Assembly: GCA_938002665.1 (NCBI GenBank)
Contig: CALLAE010000017.1
Location: forward strand, 1-56,234
Source: an uncultured Saprospiraceae bacterium
GTDB lineage: Bacteria; Bacteroidota; Bacteroidia; Chitinophagales; Saprospiraceae
Reading direction: 5' to 3'
DNA length: 56,234 nt
A model generated the notes under the pieces. That model did no database searches and had not been told where the DNA came from. It worked only from the letters and a program-made list of their open reading frames with translations. Numbering within the stretch: the first letter of the stretch is position 1; each line of letters opens with the position of its first letter. This document shows positions 1-10,022 of the stretch, piece after piece. The position numbers were made by a program, and so were the translations under genes.

Positions 1-316
1 AGCGAACCGAGGCATCAGCCGAGGCATGGAGTTGGATAACTTGGAAAAAACCTACAGCCTAGCGAACCGAGGCATCAGCCGAGGCATGGAGTCAGTTAAT
101 TTGGAAAAACAACTACAGCTTAGCGAACCGAGGCAGCAGCCGAGGCATGGAGTCGGATAACTTGGAAAAAACCTACAGCTTAGCGAACCGAGGCATCAGC
201 CGAGGCATAGTGTCAGTTAATTTGGAAAAACAACTACAGCCTAGCGAACCGAGGCAGCAGCCGAGGCATGGAGTCAGATAATTTGGAAAAACAACTACAG
301 CTTAGCGAACCGAGGC
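1..316. repeat. Tandem array of a 60/61-bp unit (five copies plus a partial sixth)
   Basis: Copies begin at 1, 61, 122, 182, 243 and 304, each with AGCGAACCGAGGC. The sixth stops after about 13 bases. The array runs off the left edge, so its true size is unknown. Two subtypes occur: copies 1 and 3 are 60 bp with GATAACTTGGAAAAAACC, and copies 2, 4 and 5 are 61 bp with AATTTGGAAAAACAAC. Inside each unit CCGAGGCA is itself repeated about 13 bp apart. The 61-bp copies shift the frame, so the array as a whole is not coding, although a 60-bp unit alone is open in one frame. It is more GC-rich than its surroundings. Confidence 0.93.
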
Positions 317-589
317 CCTATCCGATGTAAATGAAGGGTTGCTGGAATAACAAGTTAGTTGACTAAACGTCAAGCAACAATGAATGAACTGCTTCATCAG
401 AAGCAGCTACGATTTATATCAGTGAAGGAACCTCACCTTAGCACCTAATCTGACCCACACTACGTCAAAATATTTCCTATAAGATTATTTAAAACTAGGT
501 GAAAACCACGAGTTATCAATAAAATACATATTATAGAATATTTTTATGTGTTTATTAATACCTTTGCCAAAATTCTAAGCCTTTATACT
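317..589. other. Non-coding leader between the tandem array and the first gene
   Basis: No credible gene is visible. One perfect 7-bp inverted repeat (CTGCTTC at 389-395, GAAGCAG at 400-406, 4-nt loop) could form a small hairpin, but no T-tract follows it. The right end is very AT-rich and holds the probable promoter of the next gene. Confidence 0.6.
559..566 (+). promoter_or_regulatory. Candidate Bacteroidota -7 box
   Basis: TACCTTTG fits the TAnnTTTG consensus of the Bacteroidota primary sigma factor. It lies 23 bp before the ATG at 590. It falls inside the longer possible reading frame from 548, which favours the start at 590. No convincing -33 TTTG is seen. Confidence 0.45.
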
Positions 590-1387
590 ATGAAATACAT
601 TTATACAACAACCTTACTATTACTATTTGCTGTATCAAGTATCACTGCTCAGCAAGGACCACTTGTTATAGATCTAAGCCATAATCTAGATGAAAACTCA
701 GGAGGAGTATTTGATGTAGAATTACGTGTCTCGGATTTCGAAGCGCTTTACACTTTTCAATTATTTCTAAAGTGGGATCCTGATATGTACAGAATAGATG
801 GTGTACCATTCGTTAATGATCAACTACCATTCTTTGATGATACAAGTATCATTCTGCCATCAGAAGATGTATCCATTCCCGATGATGGAAAAGTAAGAAT
901 CGTATGGTCTAACGCAACCACCTTAACCCTAGATGATGATACCCACATTGTTACTCTTAGATTTACAGCCCTTGGACAGCCTTGTGCAGAAAGTAAATTT
1001 TTCTTTGATGACATAGGAAACTTAGAGAGTGAAACACTACTTGCTGCTGATGCGAATTTAGAAAATATCGGAATTGAGTTTGATGATATGAATGTTCAGA
1101 TTCCTGGTGTAGATTGTGTTTCTTCTAATGAAAATTTAGAGTCGAATATTTCAGTTAATATTTTTCCTAATCCTGTTGTGAATTTTCTGAATGTGGATTT
1201 TTCTGAACAGATAAAAACTGAAGCAATCATGACGCTTTATACCATTGAAGGAAAAGTTATAGAAGAGTACAACTTAAATGCAGGGAAAAACAGCATCAGT
1301 GTTACTGCTCTCAACAAAGGATCATACTTATACGACATCCAATCTCAGGAAGGCATAATCCACAGAGGAACACTATACAAGTTGTAA
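590..1387 (+). CDS. Secreted cohesin-like protein with T9SS type A sorting domain
   Basis: The frame is open from 548, but the ATG at 590 gives a proper signal peptide (MKYIYTTTLLLLFAVSSITAQ) and follows a promoter-like box, so I chose it (265 aa). Residues about 25-165 resemble the cohesin / carbohydrate-binding-like beta-sandwich fold: an FQLFLKWDP strand, then a threonine- and aspartate-rich stretch and a TLRFTALG strand. The last 75 or so residues form a T9SS sorting domain, with an IFPNPV start and the NKGSYLYDI core. The protein is therefore probably exported through the outer membrane and surface-attached. No dockerin partner is visible in the window, so the binding role is inferred from fold resemblance only. 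It precedes a large T9SS subtilase and has its own terminator. Confidence 0.8.
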   Translation: MKYIYTTTLLLLFAVSSITAQQGPLVIDLSHNLDENSGGVFDVELRVSDFEALYTFQLFLKWDPDMYRIDGVPFVNDQLPFFDDTSIILPSEDVSIPDDGKVRIVWSNATTLTLDDDTHIVTLRFTALGQPCAESKFFFDDIGNLESETLLAADANLENIGIEFDDMNVQIPGVDCVSSNENLESNISVNIFPNPVVNFLNVDFSEQIKTEAIMTLYTIEGKVIEEYNLNAGKNSISVTALNKGSYLYDIQSQEGIIHRGTLYKL

Positions 1388-1413
1388 GTTTTAGCAACTA
1401 TAGTTATATATTC

Positions 1414-1448
1414 AAAAAGCCTTTGCTCTCATACAGCGAAGGCTTTTT
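1414..1448 (+). terminator. Rho-independent terminator after the cohesin-like gene
   Basis: A perfect 10-bp stem, AAAAAGCCTT (1414-1423) with AAGGCTTTTT (1439-1448), ends in a T-run. The A-run on the other side would also allow activity on the minus strand. Confidence 0.85.
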
Positions 1449-1607
1449 GTCGTTACACAACAAAGATATCTATCATATCTAGCTGACTGAGAATAAGGTA
1501 GTTACCTGCCTGACTCAGACTATTTTTTAGAAACTCTATTTAATTGCTTTTGTAGGACAAAGATGCTGCTTAAAAAGCTCTATTTTGATTTCTTAAAACC
1601 ATTTTCG

Positions 1608-4600
1608 ATGAGATATTTACTTTCTATCTGTTTTACCTTAACTGTGCAGTTTGGATTCGCGCAACTTTCTAATGAGTTACAACTCATAGATAACCCTTTC
1701 ACACCAGAAAAAAATCTAGAGGAATACATACAAGACAGTGAGACTTCCAGATCAGACATAATCGCAGGCAAGCATTATAAGCTGTTACAATTTTATGAGA
1801 TTCCTACAACAGAACAGATAAAGCTGATGAAGGAGAGTGGTATAGAATTGCTAAACTACATTCCTAACAAAGCCTACTTTGCCTCTATTCCTACGCAACT
1901 CAACCCAGACCGCCTCAGGTTATTTAATATCAGACATATCTCTGCTGTAAAACAAAATCTCAAAATATCAGACAGACTTAGAAATAATGACATTCCTGCG
2001 TGGGCTAAGGTGGGTGATGACAAGTTATCAGTGTCTATTATGTACCCTAAAAATCTGAACCAAGAAACTGTTATTTCTCATTGTAGGCTAGATGGAATAG
2101 TACCTACTGAATATAATGGCATAGATAATTATCTCATTGCTGAAATAAAGGCTAGTGACTTAGAAATGATAGCGACACTGCCATACGTACAAAATATAGA
2201 ACTCAGACCAGCCCCCTCAGTTCCTGATGATACCCCAGGAAGAGCCCTGCTTAGAGCAAACATGATAGATACACAAACACCTACTGGAAGAAATTACACA
2301 GGAGAAGGTGTAGCTGTTCTATGCAGAGATGATGGTGCTGTCTTTGAGCATGTAGATTTTCATGGAAGATTGTTTCAAGAATTTGTAGGACCAGATAGAG
2401 GTAATCATGGGGATGGCGTATCAGGTATTATGGCTGGTGCTGGAAACAGGGATCCCAGAAACAGAGGAATGGCCTCTGGCTCAGATCTGTATGTACTAGA
2501 TTATGAAGCCAGTTTCTTAGATGGAACCATGGATCTTTTTTTCAATAACGATGTTATAGTCACCAATTCCTCATACAGTAATGGCTGTAACGCTGGATAC
2601 ACTAATACCACGAGAACCGTAGATAGCCAATGTTATAATAACGAAACATTGCTCCATGTATTCTCAGCAGGAAATAGTAATAATCAGGAATGTGGCTACG
2701 GAGCAGGTAATCAGTGGGGTAATATCACAGGAGGACATAAGCAAGGAAAAAATGTTATCGCCACAGCCAATACAACTAATAGAGGAGTAATAGTAGAATC
2801 TAGTAGTCGTGGGCCTGCACACGATGGTCGTATAAAGCCTGATCTGGCTTCTAATGGCTTCAATCATCTTTCTACTAACGATAACCACCTATACAGACCC
2901 TTTGGTGGCACTTCTGGCGCAGCACCTGGAGTAGCTGGCGTCACGGCTATGCTACATCAAGCCTATAGGGAACATACGGGCGAAGTCGCTAAAAGTGCCT
3001 TGCTCAAAGCTATCATGCTCAATACAGCAACCGACCTAGGTAACAAAGGGCCAGATTTTACCTTTGGCTGGGGAGCAGTAAATGCCTACCGCTCTGCTCT
3101 TGCGATAGAAGAAAACAAGTACACGACCGGAATTATAAGCAATGGTGGTACACAGTCACATAGCATCAATGTACCTGCTGGTGCCAAAGAACTGAGAGTT
3201 ATGGTCTACTGGAGAGATCCAGAAGCAGCCAATGGTACAAGCATGGCACTCATAAATGATATAGATTGTCATATAGTTAGTCCAGATGGTGCGACTCATT
3301 TACCTTGGGTACTGAGGTCTGAAAATATACCTGAACTACTTGAATTACCAGCAACTAAAGGCGAAGATCACCTCAATAACATGGAACAAGTACATATAGC
3401 TGATCCTGTCGCTGGAGACTATACACTAAATGTAGAGGGTAATATCATACCTCTAGGTAATCATGATTACTACGTTACCTGGGAAGTAATACTGGATGAG
3501 ATCAATATAATATATCCTTTTGGAGGAGAGACTTTGACACCTAGAACGGAAATATGCTTTTGGGAAGCAGTCCCGAATGGAGAAGGCTTTGTGCTTTCAC
3601 TTTCTACTGATGACGGAGCCAGCTGGACAGAAATAGCGACCACCAATCCAGAAACTATGACCGGAGATCTAGCTATCCCTAATCTCATTACTGATCAAGC
3701 TAGGATAAGAGTGACTAGAGGGACACAAGAAACTATTAGTCAAAGATTTACCATTGCGCCAGTTCCTAGTAATTTAAGGATTTCTCAGGTTTGTGCAGTT
3801 GATCTAACCCTGAATTGGGATGCTGTGGATGATGCTATCAGCTATGATGTATACACTTTGGGAAGAAAATATATGGAGTATTATGAAACAACTACTTCTA
3901 CTTCTATCAATGTACCTATAGATAATCCTTTCGAAGAACTATGGTATGCTGTTTCAGCAAATTTTGCGAATGATATAGCTGGCAGAAGAACAATTTCAAT
4001 AAACTCAGGTGGCTCTGGTCTGAAAGAATGTGTCCTAGATTTCGACCTCACTATGTCAGATATTACAACTCCAGAATCTCCTAATTATATTAATTGCAGA
4101 GGAACTTTCGATGAAAATCTAACAGTACAAGTAATTAATTCAGGACTGAACCCACTAGAAAACATCGATATCTGTTACCAACTAAATAATGATGCTGAAG
4201 TATGTGAACTTTACACAGGAACACTTATGGCAGAAGATACTCTACTATACACATTCTCGACCCCTTATACCATTTCCGAGAATGGTGAGTACATGCTCAG
4301 CACCTGGGTGAGCCACCCGAATGAAATTTTGAGATACGATGATTCTACTTTTATATCAGGTCCAATTTACTTAGATAATGGTATCGGTATACCTTTCACT
4401 GAGAGATTTATACAGAGAGAATTGCCAGAATTCTGGAGCACAATTAGTCCTATGGACGATATCGGATGGTCAATAATAATAACTGGCCAACGAGACGGTG
4501 GTACTGGATTTGTTGCCACCATGCCCTTTGAAAATTATGGTAATAATAATGCAACAAATGGCAACCTAGATTATTTGAATCTCATTCCTATGGATCTTTC

Positions 4601-5678
4601 TAATGCCTCCGGAAAAATAGCCTTTGATTTTGATCTAGCTTATTTTTATGCAGGCAGAGATGATGGACTACTTATAGAGGTGAGTACAGATTGTGGAGCT
4701 ACTTTCCAAGATACCATCTATGAGAAATATGGTAATGAGCTATCGACTAGTTTTACCTCATTTGAGTTTCCTGAAAACAATACAAATTGGAGCAGAGAGG
4801 AACTGGACATTTCACAATATGCAGGTCTCGAGAAAGTAATATTTAGATTTGTAGGTGTCAATGGAAGTGGTTCTAATCTATATATCGACAACATTAATGT
4901 TTCGCAAAAATCCCTTTCTGTTCCGCAAGCCATTTTTTCTGTAAACAGAACCGAAATCTGCCCATTAGAAAGTTTCGTCATTAATGAATCCTCTAGTGGA
5001 GAATTTTTGAACTATGATTGGGAATTTGGCTTTACTGCCCTACCATCGACATCTGACAAACCTGGGCCTCATGAAATTTCATATTTACTTCCAGGAGAAA
5101 AAGTAATATCCCTCACTGTGGAAAATACGGAAGGAAGTTCCAACTTAGAGATTCCTATTACAGTTATAGAGATACCCACAGGTGGCTTTGCTTCTGAAGA
5201 GATTGGGAATGGAGAAATACAATTTACAAGCAACTTAACCTTTGGAGAATTCTATGTTTGGAATTTTGGGGATGGTATGATAAGTACACAGCGTAATCCG
5301 ACACATACTTATCCAGGACCTGGCACTTATGATGTAACTCTCACAGTTTCTAACCGCTGTGGACAGAGAGTTCTATCTGATCAGCTAGTCGTAACAACCA
5401 GCTCTACAGCAGATCTTGCAGAGAAGCTGAAAGCAGATATCACTCCTAATCCTAATAATGGCTCATTCACTTTGAATATAGAAAGTGAAGACTTAACAGA
5501 AATGGAGATGAGCATACTAGATGTAAACGGTCGAGTGATTACTAATGACAGAATCTATCTTAGAAATAAAAAGTTATCACAGGACATTGACAAAAGTCAA
5601 CTTGATGCTGGTATCTATTGGATAAAGCTAGGCTTTGAGAAAGGTATTACTACAATAAAACTCGTTGTAACGAAATAA
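1608..5678 (+). CDS. Secreted subtilisin-like (S8) serine peptidase with Fn3/PKD domains and T9SS sorting domain
   Basis: The frame opens at 1563, but the ATG at 1608 starts a normal signal peptide (MRYLLSICFTLTVQFGFAQ), giving 1356 aa. Residues about 20-225 are a likely propeptide. The subtilase domain follows with its triad visible: Asp241 (CRDDGAV), His267 (GNHGDGVSG) and Ser436 (GGTSGAAPG), plus the oxyanion Asn in SAGNSNN. After it come a P-domain-like beta region, an Fn3-like domain (LTLNWDAVDDAISYDVY), a CARDB-like segment, a jelly-roll-like segment and two PKD-like domains (the second with NFGDG and THTYPGPGTYDV). The C-terminus (ITPNPNNGSF to LVVTK) is a T9SS type A sorting domain. 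It is probably a surface or extracellular protease for degrading external protein. The next gene converges on it with only 5 bp between stops. Confidence 0.93.
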   Translation: MRYLLSICFTLTVQFGFAQLSNELQLIDNPFTPEKNLEEYIQDSETSRSDIIAGKHYKLLQFYEIPTTEQIKLMKESGIELLNYIPNKAYFASIPTQLNPDRLRLFNIRHISAVKQNLKISDRLRNNDIPAWAKVGDDKLSVSIMYPKNLNQETVISHCRLDGIVPTEYNGIDNYLIAEIKASDLEMIATLPYVQNIELRPAPSVPDDTPGRALLRANMIDTQTPTGRNYTGEGVAVLCRDDGAVFEHVDFHGRLFQEFVGPDRGNHGDGVSGIMAGAGNRDPRNRGMASGSDLYVLDYEASFLDGTMDLFFNNDVIVTNSSYSNGCNAGYTNTTRTVDSQCYNNETLLHVFSAGNSNNQECGYGAGNQWGNITGGHKQGKNVIATANTTNRGVIVESSSRGPAHDGRIKPDLASNGFNHLSTNDNHLYRPFGGTSGAAPGVAGVTAMLHQAYREHTGEVAKSALLKAIMLNTATDLGNKGPDFTFGWGAVNAYRSALAIEENKYTTGIISNGGTQSHSINVPAGAKELRVMVYWRDPEAANGTSMALINDIDCHIVSPDGATHLPWVLRSENIPELLELPATKGEDHLNNMEQVHIADPVAGDYTLNVEGNIIPLGNHDYYVTWEVILDEINIIYPFGGETLTPRTEICFWEAVPNGEGFVLSLSTDDGASWTEIATTNPETMTGDLAIPNLITDQARIRVTRGTQETISQRFTIAPVPSNLRISQVCAVDLTLNWDAVDDAISYDVYTLGRKYMEYYETTTSTSINVPIDNPFEELWYAVSANFANDIAGRRTISINSGGSGLKECVLDFDLTMSDITTPESPNYINCRGTFDENLTVQVINSGLNPLENIDICYQLNNDAEVCELYTGTLMAEDTLLYTFSTPYTISENGEYMLSTWVSHPNEILRYDDSTFISGPIYLDNGIGIPFTERFIQRELPEFWSTISPMDDIGWSIIITGQRDGGTGFVATMPFENYGNNNATNGNLDYLNLIPMDLSNASGKIAFDFDLAYFYAGRDDGLLIEVSTDCGATFQDTIYEKYGNELSTSFTSFEFPENNTNWSREELDISQYAGLEKVIFRFVGVNGSGSNLYIDNINVSQKSLSVPQAIFSVNRTEICPLESFVINESSSGEFLNYDWEFGFTALPSTSDKPGPHEISYLLPGEKVISLTVENTEGSSNLEIPITVIEIPTGGFASEEIGNGEIQFTSNLTFGEFYVWNFGDGMISTQRNPTHTYPGPGTYDVTLTVSNRCGQRVLSDQLVVTTSSTADLAEKLKADITPNPNNGSFTLNIESEDLTEMEMSILDVNGRVITNDRIYLRNKKLSQDIDKSQLDAGIYWIKLGFEKGITTIKLVVTK

Positions 5679-5683
5679 AATTA

Positions 5684-6265
5684 CTATTGAGAAATCTTAG
5701 CTAATATTTCTCCCGCTTGTACAGCAAATAGATGTTCAGGATTAGCTTTAATTTGTTGGAATTGAGCTATTGGATTTTCGCCCAATACTAAATCGACTAG
5801 TGCTAAATTCCATTCTGCATGCTGTTTAGTCTTACCTCTTGCAAGAGAGTTAAGCGTGAGAAGGACTTGCTTGGCTTGTAGATAAAATGTTTGCTGCATT
5901 TTACAACTTGCCTCATACATTAAGGTCTGATCTGTCTTAGGACTTAACTTATAAAATAAATCAAAGGCCTCTTGCCAGTCTTCATTCTTGTAGGCAACCA
6001 TTGCTTGTCGATATATTTTATTCTCGCTATCCAGAGCGAGGTTATTGAGTGGATAAGGCTCTACATATTCATTAAAGATCAGTCTAGGATTAATCTTCTT
6101 TCGTGGCTTAGCCTGAGTAGGTTTTTGCTTTAGGGAAGCAGTTTGCTGAGTAGCAGTAGTTGTAGTTATCTGTGCAGAGGACTCTGCAGTCTCGGCCTTA
6201 TCCTTACAGCCATTAGAAAAAGAAGAGGCAATAAGAAACATAAGAAAGATAGTGTACTTAAGCAT
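5684..6265 (-). CDS. Small TPR-like lipoprotein of unknown function
   Basis: The frame extends to 6304, but the ATG at 6265 begins a lipoprotein signal (MLKYTIFLMFLIASSFSNGC), with cysteine placed for lipidation, so I chose it (193 aa). A low-complexity linker rich in T, A, Q and K follows. The C-terminal half contains helix pairs such as KNEDWQEAFDLFYKLSPKTD and YLQAKQVLLTL that look like tetratricopeptide repeats. Function is not recognisable. It may be an envelope-anchored protein-interaction module. It lies downstream of typA on the same strand (gap about 87 bp), with an A-rich stretch but no clear terminator between them. Confidence 0.7.
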   Translation of the reverse strand: MLKYTIFLMFLIASSFSNGCKDKAETAESSAQITTTTATQQTASLKQKPTQAKPRKKINPRLIFNEYVEPYPLNNLALDSENKIYRQAMVAYKNEDWQEAFDLFYKLSPKTDQTLMYEASCKMQQTFYLQAKQVLLTLNSLARGKTKQHAEWNLALVDLVLGENPIAQFQQIKANPEHLFAVQAGEILAKISQ

Positions 6266-6352
6266 ACCCTGTAGTTTTGGGTAAATATCAACAATCTTAC
6301 CCAAGGTAGCCTAGTCTGTAGACCAAAAAAAAAGAGACTTTAAAAAATATAA

Positions 6353-8116
6353 TTAGCCTATCTTCCGCATACGCAGGCTCTCAGGCGTCACCTCTAAGTA
6401 TTCATCCTCTCGGATATACTCCATAGCTTCCTCTAGTGAATGTACAACTTTAGGGAATAACCTAACTGCATCATCTGATCCCGATTTACGCATGTTAGTC
6501 AATTGTTTACCCTTGATCACATTTACTTCTAAGTCCCCTTCTCTAGAATTTTCGCCTATCACCTGTCCTACATATACTTCATCACCCGGCTCTATAAAGA
6601 ATTTTCCTCTGTCCTGTAATCTATTAATAGCAAAAGCCAATGCTTGGCCTTTCGCTCCTGAGACAATAGAGCCTTTTGTTCTAGCAGGTATATCTCCTTT
6701 GTAAGGTTCGTAAGCCAAAAATCTGTGAGACATAATCGCCTGACCAGAAGTAGCAGTTAGCATATTATTTCTTAGTCCTATCAGCCCTCGTGATGGCACC
6801 TCAAATTCTAAATGCTGTAGGTCCCCCTTAGGTTCCATGATTTTCATGACACCTTTTCTCTGCGTTACCATCTCTATAGCCTTACCTGCAAAGTCTTCTG
6901 GCACATCTATCACCAATATTTCTACAGGCTCACACTTTTGACCATCTATTTCTTTGAAGATGACCACAGGCTTACCCACCTGCAACTCATAGCCTTCCCT
7001 CCTCATCGTCTCTATAAGAACAGATAAATGGAGTACTCCCCTACCATATACATTAAACTTATCCTCAGTAGCCGTGTCTTCTACTCTTAATGCAAGATTC
7101 TTCTCTGTTTCCTTATATAATCTATCTCTAAGGTGTCTCGAAGTGACAAATTTTCCTTCTTTACCGAAGAATGGAGAAGTGTTGATCGTGAAGAGCATAC
7201 TCATGGTCGGCTCATCTACTTTTAAGTGTGGTAGTGCTTCAGGATTCTCTAGATCAGCTATCGTATCACCTATATCAAAACCCTCTATTCCGACGATAGC
7301 ACAGATATCTCCACTCCTTGCAGTATCGACTTTTATTTTTCCTAAGCCCTTAAATACAAAGAGTTCCTTTATTCGCACTTTTTTCTGAACGCCTTCTTTT
7401 TTACATAGCATCAGATCCTGCCCTACTTTCAGATCTCCTCTGAAAATTCTGCCTATCGCTATCCTTCCTGTAAACTTTGAAAAGTCTAGAGAAGTGATTT
7501 GCATTTGTGGTGTACCCTCTCTGTAAGGAGCTTCTGGAATATTATCTACAACTGCTTGTAGAAGAGGAACTATATTATCTGTCTTCTTTTCCCAGTCAAA
7601 ACTCATCCATCCATATTTAGAAGAACCAAACAAGGTGACAAAATCCAACTGGTCTTCTGTTGCACCTAAGTTAAACATCAGATCAAAGACATCCCCTTGT
7701 ACATCTTCTGGCTTACAGTTTTCTTTATCTACTTTATTGACCACAACTATAGGCTTCAGGCCAAGCTCTATTGCCTTACTCAATACAAATCGAGTCTGCG
7801 GCATAGGCCCTTCAAAAGCATCTACCAGTAGTAATACGCCATCAGCCATCTTGAGCACCCGCTCCACCTCACCTCCGAAATCGGCGTGACCAGGTGTATC
7901 TATAATATTAATCTTTACACCATTGAACATGGCAGCCACATTCTTAGATACGATAGTGATACCTCTTTCTCTTTCTTGATCATTATTATCTAAGATCAGT
8001 TCTCCCTTATCTTCTCGTTCGCCTAGCACATTACATTCATGAATAATCTTGTCCACCAAGGTGGTCTTACCGTGATCTACGTGAGCTATGATGGCTATAT
8101 TTCTTATGGACTCCAT
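6353..8116 (-). CDS. typA: Translational GTPase TypA/BipA
   Basis: This 587-residue protein has the translational GTPase order: G1 loop AHVDHGKT near residue 11, switch motif ERERGITI, DTPGHADF, and NKVD near residue 127. An EF-Tu-like domain 2 and EF-G-like domains III and V follow, with the BipA-specific C-terminal domain (GQALAFAINRLQDRGKFFIEP and LTNMRKSGSDDA). BipA binds the ribosome, is needed for efficient 50S assembly at low temperature, and affects stress responses. Length is normal. It is divergent from fhs, with about 170 bp between the starts for promoters. Confidence 0.97.
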   Translation of the reverse strand: MESIRNIAIIAHVDHGKTTLVDKIIHECNVLGEREDKGELILDNNDQERERGITIVSKNVAAMFNGVKINIIDTPGHADFGGEVERVLKMADGVLLLVDAFEGPMPQTRFVLSKAIELGLKPIVVVNKVDKENCKPEDVQGDVFDLMFNLGATEDQLDFVTLFGSSKYGWMSFDWEKKTDNIVPLLQAVVDNIPEAPYREGTPQMQITSLDFSKFTGRIAIGRIFRGDLKVGQDLMLCKKEGVQKKVRIKELFVFKGLGKIKVDTARSGDICAIVGIEGFDIGDTIADLENPEALPHLKVDEPTMSMLFTINTSPFFGKEGKFVTSRHLRDRLYKETEKNLALRVEDTATEDKFNVYGRGVLHLSVLIETMRREGYELQVGKPVVIFKEIDGQKCEPVEILVIDVPEDFAGKAIEMVTQRKGVMKIMEPKGDLQHLEFEVPSRGLIGLRNNMLTATSGQAIMSHRFLAYEPYKGDIPARTKGSIVSGAKGQALAFAINRLQDRGKFFIEPGDEVYVGQVIGENSREGDLEVNVIKGKQLTNMRKSGSDDAVRLFPKVVHSLEEAMEYIREDEYLEVTPESLRMRKIG

Positions 8117-8288
8117 ATGGTCATTTCTTTGCCTTTATTCAAAGAAGCCGCAAATATGACTAAAATCTCAACAAGCTGCCGTTAACACCTAGATATTAAG
8201 CGAACTAAGACTATTTCATAATAGAGATGGATAATGCTGTAACTTGGCATTATTCTTTAGGTTAATTCTCCATATAAATCACATTACC

Positions 8289-9956
8289 ATGACAGATGCG
8301 GAAATAGCAGCAAAACACGAGTTAATTCACATCAATGAAATAGCTGAAAAACTTAATATTCCTCTGGAAGAGTTAGAATTATATGGAAAGTATAAGGCCA
8401 AACTCCCGCTCCATATTATAGACCCCGAAAAGGTCGAAAAATCAAATCTTGTCTTAGTCACAGCCATTTCTCCTACACCTGCTGGAGAGGGCAAGACTAC
8501 GATGACTATAGGCCTTGCTCAAGCCATGAATAGATTAGGGCATCAGACAACAGCAGTCCTAAGAGAGCCTTCCCTAGGCCCAGTCTTTGGTATCAAAGGA
8601 GGTGCTGCTGGTGGAGGCTATAGTCAAGTCCTTCCGATGGAGGAGATCAATCTTCATTTTACCGGCGACTTCTCGGCTATAGAAAAAGCTAATAACCTTC
8701 TTGCTGCTCTCATAGATAATAATATTCAGAGCAAAACAGAAAGCATCGGAATAGACCCTCGGACAGTGACCTGGAAGCGGGTAATGGATATGAATGACAG
8801 ATCCCTTAGGAATATTGTAATAGGCTTGGGAGGAAGAGGATCAGGGATTCCTAGAGAAACGGGTTTTGATATCACGGCAGCTTCTGAGATAATGGCCATC
8901 TTATGTTTGTCAAAAGACCTGAGTGATCTAAAAGAACGACTAGGAAAAATCTTTGTAGGATTTAAATATGATCGCTCACCAGTCTATGCTAAAGACCTAC
9001 ATGCTCCAGGTGCGATGACTGCTCTACTTAAAGATGCCATTAAGCCTAATCTTGTGCAGACGATGGAAGGCACTCCTGCAATCATACATGGTGGCCCTTT
9101 TGCCAACATTGCACAGGGAACAAATTCGGTAATCGCTACTAAGATGGGTATGTCTCTGTCAGAATATGTGATAACAGAAGCAGGCTTCGGAGCGGATCTG
9201 GGGGCTGAGAAATTTCTAGATATCAAATGTGTCAGCGCTGGCCTAGCGCCTAAAGCAGTGGTCGTAGTCGCAACTATAAGAGCACTAAAATATCATGGAG
9301 GTGCAGATCTAAAAGAACTCAAGACACCTAATGCTGAAGCTGTACAAAAGGGTCTGGTCAATATGGAAAAGCATCTTGAGAATATCTATCAGTTTGGATT
9401 GCAACCTGTAGTGGCTATAAATAGATTTGTTTCAGATACCGACGAAGAAGTAGAAGTCATTAAAAAAAGATGCAATGAATTGGGTTGTCGTGTTGCTGTC
9501 TCGCAAGCATGGGAAAAAGGTGGAGAAGGCTCAGAAGAAGTTGCTAAGAATGTAATGGCAATTATAGATTCTGGAAAGAGCAACTTCAAGCCTCTTTATG
9601 ACTGGGACCTTCCTGTCAAGGAAAAGATAGAAACTATAGCCACGAAAGTATATGGTGCTGCAGAAGTGGAATATTCTGTAGAAGCAAAAGCAAATCTAAG
9701 AAGGATAAAAAAATTAGGACTAGAGCACTTGCCTATTTGCATGGCCAAGACTCAAAAATCTCTGAGCGACGACCCTAAGCTCTTGGGAAGACCATCGGGC
9801 TTTACGATTACGGTCAGAGAAATAGAAATTGCAGCTGGGGCTGGTTTTCTTATTCCCATAACTGGAAAGATGATGCGTATGCCAGGACTACCTTCTATCC
9901 CTGCCGCTAATCACATGGATATCGATACTCAAGGAAATATTACCGGGCTTTTTTAG
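8289..9956 (+). CDS. fhs: Formate--tetrahydrofolate ligase
   Basis: The frame opens at 8244, but the ATG at 8289 (MTDAEIAAKHELIHINEIA) matches the usual family N-terminus, giving 555 aa. The P-loop-like TPAGEGKTT has its lysine at residue 69. The family signature EPSLGPVFGIKGGAAGGGYS is followed by LPMEEINLHFTGD. The C-terminus keeps MPGLPSIPAA. The enzyme makes 10-formyl-tetrahydrofolate from formate, THF and ATP in the cytosol, feeding purine synthesis and serine/glycine interconversion. gcvP and metK in this window belong to the same one-carbon network, though they are not linked in an operon. Confidence 0.97.
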   Translation: MTDAEIAAKHELIHINEIAEKLNIPLEELELYGKYKAKLPLHIIDPEKVEKSNLVLVTAISPTPAGEGKTTMTIGLAQAMNRLGHQTTAVLREPSLGPVFGIKGGAAGGGYSQVLPMEEINLHFTGDFSAIEKANNLLAALIDNNIQSKTESIGIDPRTVTWKRVMDMNDRSLRNIVIGLGGRGSGIPRETGFDITAASEIMAILCLSKDLSDLKERLGKIFVGFKYDRSPVYAKDLHAPGAMTALLKDAIKPNLVQTMEGTPAIIHGGPFANIAQGTNSVIATKMGMSLSEYVITEAGFGADLGAEKFLDIKCVSAGLAPKAVVVVATIRALKYHGGADLKELKTPNAEAVQKGLVNMEKHLENIYQFGLQPVVAINRFVSDTDEEVEVIKKRCNELGCRVAVSQAWEKGGEGSEEVAKNVMAIIDSGKSNFKPLYDWDLPVKEKIETIATKVYGAAEVEYSVEAKANLRRIKKLGLEHLPICMAKTQKSLSDDPKLLGRPSGFTITVREIEIAAGAGFLIPITGKMMRMPGLPSIPAANHMDIDTQGNITGLF

Positions 9957-10022
9957 AATTAGTGTAAGAGGTGAATAATAATTCTTTTAGTAAACCAAGA
10001 GTCCGTATGGTATACCCTCAGA

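Noticed and set aside
1..316. CRISPR array
   Set aside because: Whole units repeat with no unique spacers between them, and no cas genes are visible.
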